Assembly (NCBI GenBank): GCA_963965975.1
Contig: OZ014417.1
Coordinates: 3,701,821 to 3,765,820 of the forward strand
Length of the DNA: 64,000 nucleotides
From: Xestospongia bergquistia
Taxonomy: Eukaryota; Porifera; Demospongiae; Haplosclerida; Petrosiidae
Direction: 5' to 3'
Notes under the pieces: model-generated
Seen by the model: only the letters and a program-made list of their open reading frames with translations
What the model was told of the DNA's origin: nothing
The model's database searches: none
Made by a program: the position numbers and the translations under genes
Part shown: piece after piece, positions 1 through 11,570 of the stretch
Layout: every line of letters starts with the position of its first letter
How positions within the stretch are numbered: position 1 is the first letter of the stretch

Positions 1-330
1 GGAAAAAGTTAAGTATTGAATATGTTCATTGTTTTATTGATGTAAATGAAATGTTTAATACTACAATTACAATAGTAAATATTCCATTCATTTTGTACTA
101 TGTTTTTTTACGTAATGTATATATGATGGATTTATTACAATCATTGTATTAACGTTGTAAATGTTTAATTGTAATAACACTTTGTAAATTTGTATGTAAA
201 AGTATTGTAAATTTTACAACGTCTTTACACTGTTCTATTAACATTGTAAATTTTCAATTGCATTATTAACACTGTAAATTTGTAATTTAATTTTTCCAAA
301 AGTTTTATGAAAATGTAATATTGTAATTAA

Positions 331-1815
331 TGAAAAAACATCTGTAAATAACAAAAATGTATTTAAAATATTCCACTAGTCTAAAATTAGTTTAGTAATG
401 TGTGGTGAACGAGTAGATGAAATATCAAGTTCTTTCTGAGCTCCTAAATAGTACAGTTCACAGAAAAGCTCATAAGTAGTGAAGAATAACTCCCTGAGAA
501 CCCTCCAAGTGTTGAACACATAAACAACAAATCTGGCACATCATTCAGATCAATCTGTTGTCTTGATAGATATTCTATACTTTAGGACACACTGACGTAG
601 TAGTAAAGAATCAATGTTAGCATTCGTGATACATGAAGTCTCCATGTCTGAAAGTTTGTTTTGTTCGCCCCATGAGTTAATTTGATGATTTCTAAAAAAA
701 CTAAAGCAAATTATTACTAATGAAGTGTTTCTTTGATAAGGTCAAATTTGTCTTGTATCTATCTATTCATCCATTCACTATCCTTACCAGGATAAATATT
801 AAAGAGACATTGATAGTATTGACATCAGAGATTCTGGAGTCTTCTTCATCATAAACCAAGTTGTACAAACTGTGAAAGAACAAAATTAATTGAGAAAGAA
901 CTGGCCTACAATTATAATGTATTGTTGATGCAGTATCGATAAATGTAAAATAATTAATACTGAGTATGCAGACTTACATGTATTGAACTACTAACACACT
1001 TATTGTTAGCAATTGACATTATGGCTACCTCAAAACAGAAGTCATAGAATAAAGAACAACTTACATGACCAGTTGTTGATTGCAAACGAAGTCTTTTTAA
1101 TTAAGATTTCCTCCACATAATAAATAGATGAGACTGGCATATTCCTAGCAACATTGATAGAGTGGTCAATTGAAAAGATAAACAAATATGGATGAATGGA
1201 TGGATGGTCATGATAAAGAGTTGAATGAATGGACTGACACATACCTAGAGAAGCAAGACATTTTACAAGTACCATCTATTCATATGATCAGCTATATATA
1301 CATTCTTTCACTAATTAAAAAAAGAACATCTGTAAATAACGACAAATGTATTGGAAAAATTCCAACTTAGTTTAGTAATTGGTGGTCAATGAGTGGAGCA
1401 ACTATCAAGCTCTTCCTCAGCTCCTGAATCAGTACAGATCACAGGAAGTAGTGAAGGATAAATCCCTGAGAACCCTTCAAGTATTAAATGCATAAACAAT
1501 AAAATCTGGTATATATTCAGATCAATCTGTTGTCTTGACAGATCTTCTGTACTTTAGGATACACTGACATAGTAGCAATAAAGGTCTAAAGTTTGCATAC
1601 ATGATACATAAATTCTCCATGTCTGCAAATTTATTTTGTTCACTCCACAAGTTGATTTGACAAGTCTATAAATTGCTAGAAAAGCCGAACAAAATTATTA
1701 CTAATGAAGTACTTTTTGATAATGATGAAAAGTACAGATTGCTTTGTATCCATCTATCCATCCATTCACTATCCTTACCAGGACTAGCATTAAAGAGATT
1801 GTTAGCAATTGACAT
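331..1815. repeat. Diverged tandem duplication, about 1 kb period
   Basis: Two stretches (about 331-825 and 1318-1815) share ordered blocks: 'acatctgtaaataac', 'tagtttagtaat', 'agatcaatctgttgtcttga', 'atccttaccagga'. They are substituted and indel-bearing, so the duplication is old. No open frame of convincing composition spans either copy. The flanking 1-330 is AT-rich with recurring 'ttgtaaat' words and no gene. 825-1317 and 1815-1850 also show nothing I can support. Confidence 0.6.
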
Positions 1816-2199
1816 TAAACTATGTATAGGTAGTAACTTATACATAGTTTATTTTTAACAAATACTGTATACACAACCTTTTTAGATATAATAATAAGTT
1901 AAAACTGTAAACAATGAAATTAAAACTGTTGCATGTGTAATTATGCACAAAAATTTGAGGATAGCATTTGATGCTACTGTGGTGATATGAACAATGAATT
2001 TGTTACTACACTGTATATAATTCTTATGCTATTGAAATTTCATTAACAGACTATCTTACCTTGAATTTACTTCATTATTATAATATAAGGCAATACACGG
2101 TAGATGACGTTTACTATAGTGTTCACGTGATCGACCAAATAAATTATGAATATTAAGTAGTTTCATTCCTGTGACTAGCCGCTTTGGATCGTAGTTGAA

Positions 2200-3249
2200 A
2201 TGCCTTCCAACTCGTTTTCCAATCATTGCAACGGATCTTTTACAAAGAGTCAAATGAACCATTTGTTGATAGCAATGACAAGTACTAGTGCTGTATCAAC
2301 TCTGATGTGTATTGTGACAATAGCAATAGTTCTTTATCTAAAGTTATATACATATTTTGTTTATCGATTGGCAATATACCAAGTTGTCGCTGCGTTATTG
2401 TTTAGTTTGGCTGAATGTCTGGTTATATTAAATATAAACTATACAAACAGTCTATTTCATTCTATTGCCTGCAAGACAACAGCTTTTCTTATCCAATATA
2501 CAACGTGGGTAAAACTTCTATTTACATTGTGTCTAGTCTTTCATTTGTTTTGTCTGACTGTGTGTTTGAAAAACTTTGTGAAACTAGAAGTCATCTACAT
2601 TTTGCTATCTGTGTTGTTTCCTTTACTTCATGTCTGGATTCCATTTATTCATAACTCATATGGCATAGCAAATGCATGGTGTTGGATAAGAAATTGGAAT
2701 GACAACTGTCCTACTAGGAAGTACAAAGAAGGAATTATTGAACAATTTGCATTGTGGTATGGACCTCTCTTTGTCTCTCTTACTGTTTGTTTATTTATGG
2801 TCATTGGCATCCTTTTTGTTTTAACTTGTAGAGCTTGTAGACACCATGAGATAGAGACAGAACCACTGATGATTAACCAAGAACAAAATCGTAACAAGAC
2901 TGCTTTAAAACAACTCCTACCATTGCTAGCATATCCAATTATATTCTATACGCTAAGTCTCTTTGCCATAGTCGATCGGATCTATGGAGCTATATCTTCA
3001 CATGGGAGTTATAATTTAGTAATGGTACATTCAGTAATAAATGGACTGTTGGGATTTTTCTCTGGACTAGCACTTCTAGTTCATGTCACATTTCTACAGA
3101 AGTCTTGTTGTTACCAGAGACATCATCATCCTTTCTCTATCAACAGAGTAGTAGCAGATACAGCAGTTTATTCAAGATATACCACTGCATCAACTAATGC
3201 CATAACACAATATGTAATCGAAGGACCAGATTCAGAAAATGATGAATGA
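2200..3249 (+). CDS. 7TM (GPCR-like) receptor, copy 1
   Basis: Single-exon gene for a 349-residue membrane protein with seven hydrophobic segments (approximate residues 22-48, 54-78, 88-120, 127-150, 186-213, 234-258, 270-296). The extracellular N-terminus is short, with an N-glycosylation site (CNGS). Conserved Cys residues precede TM3 (HSIACKTT) and sit in the second outer loop (AWCWIRNW), suiting the usual disulfide. The tail is about 50 residues and ends in acidic SENDE. The TM layout and TM6-TM7 look more like class B/cAMP-receptor-like GPCRs than rhodopsin-like ones, but I cannot fix the family; ligand and G protein are unknown. The start is the first ATG in frame; copies 2 and 3 carry a longer start, and copy 1 lacks about nine bases there. 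AATAAA lies at 3339-3344. Two paralogues lie at 30639 and 46750. Confidence 0.85.
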   Translation: MPSNSFSNHCNGSFTKSQMNHLLIAMTSTSAVSTLMCIVTIAIVLYLKLYTYFVYRLAIYQVVAALLFSLAECLVILNINYTNSLFHSIACKTTAFLIQYTTWVKLLFTLCLVFHLFCLTVCLKNFVKLEVIYILLSVLFPLLHVWIPFIHNSYGIANAWCWIRNWNDNCPTRKYKEGIIEQFALWYGPLFVSLTVCLFMVIGILFVLTCRACRHHEIETEPLMINQEQNRNKTALKQLLPLLAYPIIFYTLSLFAIVDRIYGAISSHGSYNLVMVHSVINGLLGFFSGLALLVHVTFLQKSCCYQRHHHPFSINRVVADTAVYSRYTTASTNAITQYVIEGPDSENDE

Positions 3250-4424
3250 ATTTACTTTATGCATTACAATTATGATTATTATAGTATCAGCATTATACAT
3301 ATTTTCCTTGTTTTATTACTTAGATGTTTACTTAGCTTAATAAATTTTCTATACAGTATAAAGTAATCTATTAGAATTACTTTTCATTAAAACTTCACCA
3401 CTAATAAGCAATCAACCATTGTTCACTTGTACAGTGTGATATATAGTACTAGTGGTAAGAGGATTTTGTAGCAGGATATAAAACTACAAACAATACACCT
3501 GTGTTAAATGTAAAATATTGCTTGTTTGATGTACATTTATTTGATTGCTAAAACAAAAACTACAATTGCAATTGGCCAAATATTAGTGATAGTAATGATG
3601 TAATTAAACAGATGTAGCAACAGATTTCCCTATTAAGAGAAAGCAACAGATGTTCTTACTTGTAACTACAATGTATGTGTAAAGATAACAGGGAAATAGA
3701 TTGTATAGTACATAAAGATTAAAGCAGTCATAGCTATTGTCTATTGAGAGGTTATGCAGCATCTCATAACTCTGACAATCAACTATAAATGACTGACCAT
3801 TAGTATATTAGCAATGAAAACAGAGTGGAGTTAACTATACACCTCAAACAACCAATATCTACTAACCTAAGCAGAGGGGTAGGAATGAAGTGTAAGTTAG
3901 AGGGTCTGACCTTATATTTAGTTGCATTACATTATTAAAAATTAAAAAAGACCAAAGAATTTATCAGCCTGTCGTTAAAGGAGACAAACTCTTTAGCTTT
4001 TTCTAATAAGTTTATGTTATCAGTACGGTCCTATATGTATGCAACAGCATGACATTCTTGGGTCATAGTACTTCGTAGGTAATTTTTTAGTCAGTGTAAG
4101 GTTGAAAAAGTGCGTTCCGCTGTAGCAGAAGTCATTGGTATGGTTAGATACAGTCTAATTAGGTTGTTTTGTACATAGTATTGAGTGCAAATCAGGGGGG
4201 GGGACTTAGCCCCCTGATTTGCAGTTGGTAGGAGGCATCAGTCCCCCCTGCCCCCCCCCTTTTCCTATGAGGTCAAAGACTTAATTAAAGATATGATAAT
4301 AATTATGCAAACTGGGTGAAAGCTTGTGATTTCATTGCTGAATCAGACTTTGATTCATTGATAACTGATAATATGTAACGATTAGTGGCTTAATTGAAAA
4401 AAACAATTCTTGAATATGTGACTT
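3250..4424. other. Receptor 3' flank, no gene
   Basis: This holds the 3' UTR and flank of the receptor. Blocks of it recur after the other receptor copies (31.7-32.5 and 47.8-48.4 kb) and, without any receptor, at 51.1 and 53.7 kb. It contains the hairpin at 4187-4222. I see no open frame worth calling. Confidence 0.5.
4187..4222. repeat. Perfect 13-bp inverted repeat with G/C runs
   Basis: The arms gcaaatcaggggg (4187-4199) and cccccTGATTTGC (4210-4222) are exact reverse complements around a 10-base centre. A C9 run follows at about 4250. It could fold as a hairpin; function unknown. Confidence 0.8.
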
Positions 4425-4690
4425 AATTTGCAGTAAGGGACTATTTCTTGTCAAAACTTTTGTGACCTGATTTATGAAAAGGAACAACTGTTAAAATATC
4501 TCAAAAACAGTTTTGTATAGATACATTTACCATGAATAGACATTGTGCCTATACAGCAACTGTATGTATACAAAACTGTTTATTGAGGTGTTTTAACAGT
4601 GGTCCCGTTTCACAAATTAGGTCACAAATGTTTTGCCAGAAGTGGTCCCTTATTGCAAATCAGGTCATATATTATGTCTGGACATATTCT
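4425..4690. repeat. Fold-back repeat with 40-bp subunits
   Basis: The left part reads 'gtgacctgattt..gaaaagg'. The right part reads the reverse complement 'tggtccc..caaattaggtcac' twice, about 40 bp apart, around a centre containing 'catgaatagacattgtgc'. The same palindromic family recurs at about 26594-26840, 31890-32090, 32660-32925, 48500-48985, 51250-51450, 53580-53890, 54472-54760 and 55450-55620. This suggests a non-autonomous fold-back/MITE-like element. Confidence 0.6.
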
Positions 4691-4714
4691 TAACAATATC
4701 ATCTCTAAGAGTCC

Positions 4715-5945
4715 AAATCTTCGATATTTAAAAAATAAAGACATGAAGAAAAAAATATTCTGTATTGTTGTGCAAAATTTACTGGTAACTACTCCAAGTA
4801 CAAGATTCAGAGAAACAAAACACTGAACAATTTACAAATAGTAAAGATAAAGTTTATCTGTAGTTTACATCAGATTCCTGAAGTGTTTGGAAGCCATTTA
4901 AATATATCAACAAACTAAATCTTCTATACCTAAATTAGCTGATGGAAATAGTGCTATTCCCTGAAGAGACCTGGAAAAGGCAAATTTACTAAATACATTT
5001 GTTATCATATTTTAATCAATCATGTTTATTACTTGAATATCATGTGAATCAGAAGGATTAGTAATATTCATAGTCATATCTTGAAGCCTGTTGCATTAAA
5101 GGTGAAATTTGTCTAAAGTTAAGCTCTTGGAGACATCCAAAGCCAGTGACTTTTCAGCTAGAATAAACATACATGCAATTGCATGGTTTTTCAACTTCAT
5201 CAATAACAAACAATTTATTATGAAATCAGGTCAAATACCACAAAATGGAAAGTTAGTCATATTGTGCCCTCCAAACATCAATTCACAAGATGATTATTGA
5301 TCTGTGTCATTTTTAAGCAATATAAGTATTGTGATTTAACATGACATATAAAATACTACTATTGGAAATCTTTATATCAACTCCTCCCTCTCTCTCTTCC
5401 TTTCAATGGGGATTTATGAAAGGTCAATCCACTGTTACTACATTATTGTCTATAACTGATGAATAGTTATAGACACTTGAAAATAGGAACGAAGTTTGTG
5501 CTGATTTCTTTGACTTTAAAAATCCTTTAACTCTCAGATACTCTGTCCATTTCATGCTCCACTACTCAGCAAAATATGACTCATTGACTTAAATAATTAT
5601 TACATTAAGTGGATTATCAACTTCCTCAAAAACAGAAGACAGGATGTTGTAGTCAATATAGTAGTATAAACAGACACTGCACTAGTTCTTTCAGGAGTTC
5701 CTCAGAGATCATTTTGGATTTAATACTATTTTTAATTTATAATTTATTAATAACATAAATGAATTAACACTCAATGGAGAGTTGACACTCTAGCAGATGA
5801 CTTGTTGTTGTATCAGAGGATCTCCTCAATTAATGACTTTACTTTTGTTCAAAATGATATTTCATCCATAGACAGGTTGTAGGAAGAAAACTATATATCA
5901 TTAAATACATCAAAATGCAATGAATGCTGTCTTTAATCTTTAAAA
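4715..5945 (+). mobile_element. LINE (CR1/L2-like) reverse transcriptase remnant
   Basis: Broken frames on the plus strand spell parts of a non-LTR retrotransposon polymerase. In order: a pre-RT stretch around 4720-5000 (FGSHLNIST-like), the KASGPD/ISARMLK-like entry motif near 5130, a QWGFMKGQSTV-like motif near 5400, ITDE..LE and FFDFK near 5480-5520, then the region before the YADD-like site near 5790 (here LADDLLLYQ-like). Many stops and frameshifts rule out activity. Related copies lie at 32.9-33.5, 49.0-50.5 and 54.8-56.0 kb, always between a receptor block and a PRDM9-like block or their remains, so this copy probably travelled with the cassette. Confidence 0.7.
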
Positions 5946-6274
5946 TAATGAATGAAATGATTTATTTCAAGTGGTGGGATAAAAGCTCAAATGGAATTAC
6001 CATATGAATTTTGTTCTTTCAGATCACTAACTTTTCTTTTCCACTAGTGCATCATTATAACTCATTTATCCAGCAACTGTTAGACAAGGGAATCTATTAA
6101 GTGAATCCCAAATAAAGCAATCTATATTGACATCTTTTAAATCTAAATTATTTAAATAATTATTATATTATAAGTACCATAATAACTTTTTCCTTACTAA
6201 GACATTTCATCTTATTAGTTTTCACTATGTAAATAATGACCTGTGCTTATTATTATCAACACATATGAAAAATA

Positions 6275-6355
6275 GTCTCACATAGTCAGCCCCTACCTTA
6301 AGGAGCGTTGGCTACATAAGACTTGTGGAGGGCAATTATGTGAGAGCGAGACTAG
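6275..6355. repeat. Dispersed 'CACATAGTCAGCCCC' hairpin, copy 1
   Basis: An imperfect palindrome, clearest in the copy at 33595: CTCACATAG..GCCCCTCC pairs with GGAGGGG..CTATGTGAG around ttaa. Here the right arm is degraded. A single third-arm repeat follows (tgtgagagcgagactag). Confidence 0.65.
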
Positions 6356-6599
6356 TGACTAATAATAAATTAATAGTGGGTGGTACTGAAAATCAAATTT
6401 GGGAATGCCACGCATCTTGCAAAAATATTCTTCTGCTGAGAAGAATTCCTGGCATATGGTATTATATGCAATGAAAATGACGATTGATATGGTTAAACCA
6501 ACCAATTCATTTTTACAATGATATATTACAGGAGTAATTACACAATAACTATATTAACTTAATAATATATAATACCAGTTTTGTAGTATATATTTGACT

Positions 6600-7240
6600 A
6601 AATCCCACAGTACTGACATTGGTAAGGTTTATTACCAGTGTGTAATGCCAGTATGAAGATGATTCCTCAATGATAACTGATGCAAAAATTTCTTTCCACA
6701 ATAATGACAAATGTTATCTGAATTTCCAACTACCAGTTTATCATTAGAAATGAGTCCTTGTTTTTTGATTTTCTTCTTTTACATTAAATAGCTCATGTTT
6801 ACAAATGTGGTCTTGTAACTGATACAATTTACAAAAGATTTGACAATCATCTAAAAATAGATAGTAAAGTTATTTCTGCAAAAAGAATTATCTTACTTTA
6901 TTCAAAACTAGCTGTAATCCCAAGTTCTCTTACATATTGTTCACCATACCATACATAGAGTTCATTAGCAGGATAGATATGCTTGAATAAGAGTTGTCAC
7001 CGCTGTATTAATAAAACAATATTAACAATACTGATATAATCTAGCTTACACATCTTCAATTTTAAACCTTCAAAGTCTTCATATTATTGATTATTATCAT
7101 CTCCAAATAGCTGGAAAACTCGTTAGACAACTTGTAAATCAAGGCTCTCAAATGAAGGCTCCTCCCCTCTACAGGTTGGTAATATTTCTCCTGTTGTTTT
7201 ATGCTGCTTCAAGACACTCGTGACTTGATGATCCTAAGGC
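6600..7240 (-). pseudogene. PRDM9-like fragment P1
   Basis: On the minus strand this holds recognisable pieces of the PRDM9-like gene at 40-42.5 kb: a finger stretch (CxYCGKKF-like, about 6650-6720), linker-finger sequence (QLQDHI, about 6800-6840), the last part of the SET exon (NELYVWYGEQY-like, about 6905-6985), and the exon with LFGDDN and FEG.KIEDV (about 7050-7235). The array, the rest of SET and the 5' exons are missing. The upstream side is cut by LINE DNA at about 7240. It cannot encode a functional protein. Confidence 0.7.
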
Positions 7241-7870
7241 CAACTTGAACATGTCAATTCATTTAAATTATCTTGGTGTTATTGTCATCTTCAATTTATT
7301 ATGGTCTTCTCACATCCAATCTGTCTACTCTAAAGCTTGTCAAATTATTGGTGTCATCTACTGTAACTTCTATAAGCATGCTTCTCCTCAAACTCTTCTC
7401 ACTTTGTATTGCTCTCTTGTCATTTCCTATTATACTTATTGCTTCTCTGTCTGGGACCCACCAGCATCTTTCCACCATTTCTAAAATTCTCACATAAAAT
7501 AACCCTTTGGTCTAAAAATGTGCTCTCATAAATGGGACAGTGATTACTCATCTCTTCTCTCAACTTTTAGCCTTCTGTCCCTCTCAACTTGTCACTCTAT
7601 TTCTAAATTATTTATTCTCTATAAAATTACTAACAACCTCCTTTATTTTCCTTCTGTTATTCGGATCCACAAACCTCCGTCAAGTCATGCTTCTCATCAC
7701 ATTGATCCTCTCACCTTTACCATCTCTTTTTCTCACTCATCTGCTTAAAAAAGCTCATTTGTCCCTTCTGTTCTCTCTCTGTGGAATTCACTTCCTTATC
7801 ATGTGAAATCTAGCTTATCTCTAATCACTTTTAAATCTAAAGTAAATATGCTTACTTACTAATCATCCAC
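7241..7870 (+). mobile_element. 3' end of a second LINE family
   Basis: Two to three overlapping frames with frameshifts spell the C-terminal part of a non-LTR retrotransposon ORF2. They include LGVIVIFNLLWSSHIQ, YCNFYKHASPQTLLTLYCS and VWDP, then KITNNLLYFPS and DPLTF. The order and spacing match the thumb and tail of CR1/jockey-type polymerases. It is 5'-truncated, as LINE insertions usually are, and lands inside the PRDM9-like fragment P1. It differs from the LINE at 4.7-5.9 kb, which carries the polymerase core. Confidence 0.7.
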
Positions 7871-8159
7871 TAGCTATCACTTATTACACTAAAACTTATC
7901 AGATACCATCAATCATTTATTTCTATCTATATCTTATTAATCATACTATATCTAATAATTTCATACTATTTTGTTTATTATTGTTCTATTCTGTTTATGC
8001 CCTTAAAATTTGCAGGAGGTATTGGACATTCATTTTGTCAATAAAAAGAAAAAACCTAAAAAAACCTACCATAACAATCATTAAAACTAAGTTAACAATC
8101 ATTCTAACTTTCATTAGACAGAGTCAGTTAATACATCTAGTTGAGATAGGCAAGAAGGA

Positions 8160-10330
8160 CACTTAATACTAGCTAGAGTTGTTAACTTGATATCATTTAC
8201 TCCACTGGCTACAGTAACACTGTATTCTGTTACAGGGCTCTAGAACCTTGGGACTAGTTGCCCTGGAGCTATTTTAATATCTCTTATAGAATCCATACCT
8301 GGTACCTTAGTATGTGGTTTTGGGACTGGTTTTTGTTCATTAGTTGACTGTGATTCTGATGACTCTAGATATTGGTGTTCAATTATCTTCAATAAATCTT
8401 TGCCAAGGACACTAGATCAGTGCGGTCTTTGCCGTGACTGCATGGTTCTCAGGCTCTGGTCTTCCTGGTACTGGAGATCTTGAGATGTAGTTAGAGGGTC
8501 CTAGACATTTACATCTGGATACTAGAATAGGCTGTGTTGTCCCTGCTGCTGCAATGCTGAGGGGGGGTTTCTTCTGATTTTCTGCGTGTTCACTCACATT
8601 AGTATATACTGTTGATACTGTTTTGCTAAATCTTTAGGCATTTATTCTTGGTAGTTCTTTACTGATATATTAGCTCCAAACGGAACAAGAATTTTGCCGT
8701 ACAAGTAGTCATTTTTCTAAATAAAATAAATTAGTTTCATTATTACTATCAACTTTTACATGTACACATATAATATACTGATCAATTAAAAATATAATTG
8801 GTCTAACAAGAGACTTAATTCTTTTAAAAACGTACTTCAACTGTAAACTTTAATGGAGTGTTGTCATAGTGATGTCTTGCATCAATATCAAAGCCATACC
8901 CACATTGAAAAAACAATAGTACTTATAACTATGTCTTTGTGGTTTCTGTACATACAAATAAAGAGCAAAATATCCTTCATCATCTCTGATATTAGGGTCT
9001 ATAGTCTTATCTTTAAAGATGTCATGTAGTTGTTACAGAAAGAATACATTGACCATGTGTCAGAAAAGGAAAAAAGAAAAAAATGTGAAACTCACACTTA
9101 AAGTGCTCTGTAAAGAAGAGATAAATTGACTTAGAAATTCCTGGCTGTAAATAAAGTAACATTACACATCAATCCATTGTGTATTTGGTACATTACATCA
9201 CATAACAAGACATTTCATTTGATGATTAAATTTGAACAATACACCATCAATTAAATATTGTTTAATACAAATATTGTTGTTTTCTTATTCAGTAGTAATA
9301 GAGTAGGAATATAATAAAGGTTATTATTAAGACATCTTACTTTGTTCTCATCAAACCACTTGCAGTCTTTAAATTACCAATATAATTATTGATCTCATAC
9401 CTGACTGATAACACTCTCTTCACCATCCATTCTAGGTCAAATATCAACAGTTATATCAGTAGTAGTGGGTGGAGTCTTATTCTTCCTTCCAAATATAGGA
9501 CTCTAAATGAACAAAAAATGCTAACAAATTACATTATTTTATTAATAAAACTACATTGTGTCAATAGCCATTTGTAATGACAGTAGAATATACAGAGAAT
9601 ATATAGAGGTTATTTGATCACATTCTGGTGCACTTTTCTTTCTATCTCTATTTCTATTTCTTTTATTAATTATGAATAAAACATATGTAATAGTTGCATT
9701 AATTGAACAGATAAAATTGTATTCAAATATTTTCTTTACCTTGAAGGTTTATTAGGAGATGTTCTTTTTTCTGTTGATGATGTAATATGAGATAATTCAT
9801 CTTGAGTCTATTCAGATAGTGAACACAACAATGATGACATTACTTTATGAAAATCCTCACTTCTTTAAATAATAAACCAGGTATTTCAAAGTTAAGTGTC
9901 TTTGGAGTTGATTCTTGTTCTCCCAGAAGACCACAAGTAGATATTTCATTACATCCAACTATGTCAAATGATATATACAGATGAATGGATGGACAGACTT
10001 TAAGATACATAACAACCTGTTTTCTCTTTGGTATCTTCTTTATTATATCTTACATAATGATGACATGTTGACTTAAAGTCATCGGTTGCTAAATCTAACA
10101 TAGGTAAGAGAATGGAAGGATCAGACTCATATGGGCTCATGCCAGTATCTTGGACTAGGAATGGAGTTATATAATGTATATGAAATTGACCTTTGTTCCT
10201 GATTGTTCTTGATTTTTCTTATGTTTCAAGTTTGTATTATTTACTTCCTTTAAATAAACATATTTTCTGTCATCATCAGGTGACTCTTGACAAATCTTAT
10301 GTTCAAATTGCATTTAAGATAGCTGTGTTA
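8160..10330 (-). pseudogene. Remnant of a multi-exon gene with ankyrin-like exons
   Basis: Several minus-strand stretches look coding. 10200-10315: FEHKICQESPDDDRKYV. 10030-10160: TGMSPYESDPSILLPMLDLA. 9865-9960: STCGLLGEQESTPKTLNF. 9740-9810: QDELSHITSSTEKRTSPNKP. 8830-9010: PNIRDDEGYFAL and GFDIDARHHYDNTPL. 8630-8705: ILVPFGANISVKNYQE then PKDLA. The last two resemble ankyrin repeats. 8410-8600 is a Pro-rich stretch (RSPVPGRPEPENHA). Splice-like junctions exist, but frames break between exons and stops occur, so I call it a decayed gene. I could not identify the protein. An alternative is a functional gene with exons I failed to join. Confidence 0.4.
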
Positions 10331-10640
10331 TTGATATAAAACCACTAGTATGTGGTTTTAGAACTGGATTTTGTTCATTAGTTGGCTGTGATTATGATGG
10401 TTCTTGATATCGACATTCAATTATCTTCAATGAATCTTTGCCATGGAAACTAGAAGGGCATGGTCTTTGCTGTGTCTGGTATTCAGGTTCTGCTTGTCCT
10501 GGTACCAGAAATCTTGAGATGTAGTTAGAGGATATTGGACATTTGCGTCTGGGAGCTGGAATAGGCTATGTTGTCTCTTGTTTTTGAATGCTGAGGGGAG
10601 AAAAGTTTATTCTCATTTTCTGTGTTCTCTCCCTTAATTG
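8330..10640. repeat. Pair of diverged direct repeats, 2 kb apart
   Basis: About 8330-8600 and 10345-10620 share ordered blocks: 'tgtggttt', 'ttttgttcattagttg', 'tcaattatcttcaat', 'cttgagatgtagttagag', 'aataggct'. The second copy is the more decayed. In the minus reading both begin with a Pro-rich segment, so an exon region of the ankyrin-like remnant was duplicated. Confidence 0.6.
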
Positions 10641-11570
10641 CTTAAATGGGACAAGACAACTTTGGATATTAGTAACATTGAAATATGAAGAGGGATTTCT
10701 ATACAAGAGATCATTTGATGCCATATTGCTGAGATATCTTTTACAAAAAAACACAAAATATTAACAAAAATTGGCATAAAATTATTAATAGTCAAGTCTA
10801 GTATAGGTATCAGACCAGTATTATTGAGATTTAGAGAGTGGGGTCAAATAATAACCATTGGTCTTAAAAGATGAACCATTGTTACTGTTTTGAACTACAG
10901 AGTTGAACACACCTCAATGTAAAAGTGAGGTTGAAAGGTCTGCTTGCTAGATTAATCCATGTGTTACCTCTGAATGTGAACCCTGAGGTAGTTGGAAATC
11001 ATTTGAGCCATACCAATAATTATCAACTGACGCCCTTAACATCTTGTGATAGAATACATGATATACCAGTAACTTAGTTGGTAAGTAATATAAAGTACAA
11101 GTTAATTAGATAAGTCGCATTTGTTATTAAATTTAACATATGACTGTGTGAGGAAAACCCTGCATATCCTCATACTTCTTTAATATTAATTACCTATTGT
11201 GTTTTCATGTCCTGTGTAATGATATATTGCATACAAATCTAAACTAAGAAGTTTATAGGAATTACATGACCATATTTCTATCTTATGAGTTATATTTTAA
11301 GAGACATTACATAATAATAAACAAACAAACCCTGTATATTGTGTAGTTAATAATGCAGGTAGCCATGATAAAAAAAATAAATTAATACTCATCTCTTTCA
11401 GACCAGATTACAATTGTTATACTAATTCTTGTATTAATATAATATTGCCAGTTATATCTTATCACTAAACTTTTATAAATTAGTAAATATATCTGTAGTA
11501 GTCGTAGTTACTTGTGTACTTTCTCTAGGGTCAGAAAACAGCTCTATATTTAGCATCAAAAGGGAGTACT

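Noticed and set aside
1042..1370. Short ORFs rich in IHPSIHP / MDEWMDG
   Set aside because: They translate an ATGG/CCAT simple repeat, also seen near 21625.
2415..2897. Open frames overlapping the receptor gene in other frames and on the minus strand
   Set aside because: Shadows of the receptor coding sequence; the same shadows appear at copy 3 (47064-47261).
4190..4260. G-quadruplex candidate
   Set aside because: There is one long G run and separate C runs, not four spaced G tracts on one strand; the inverted repeat explains the pattern better.
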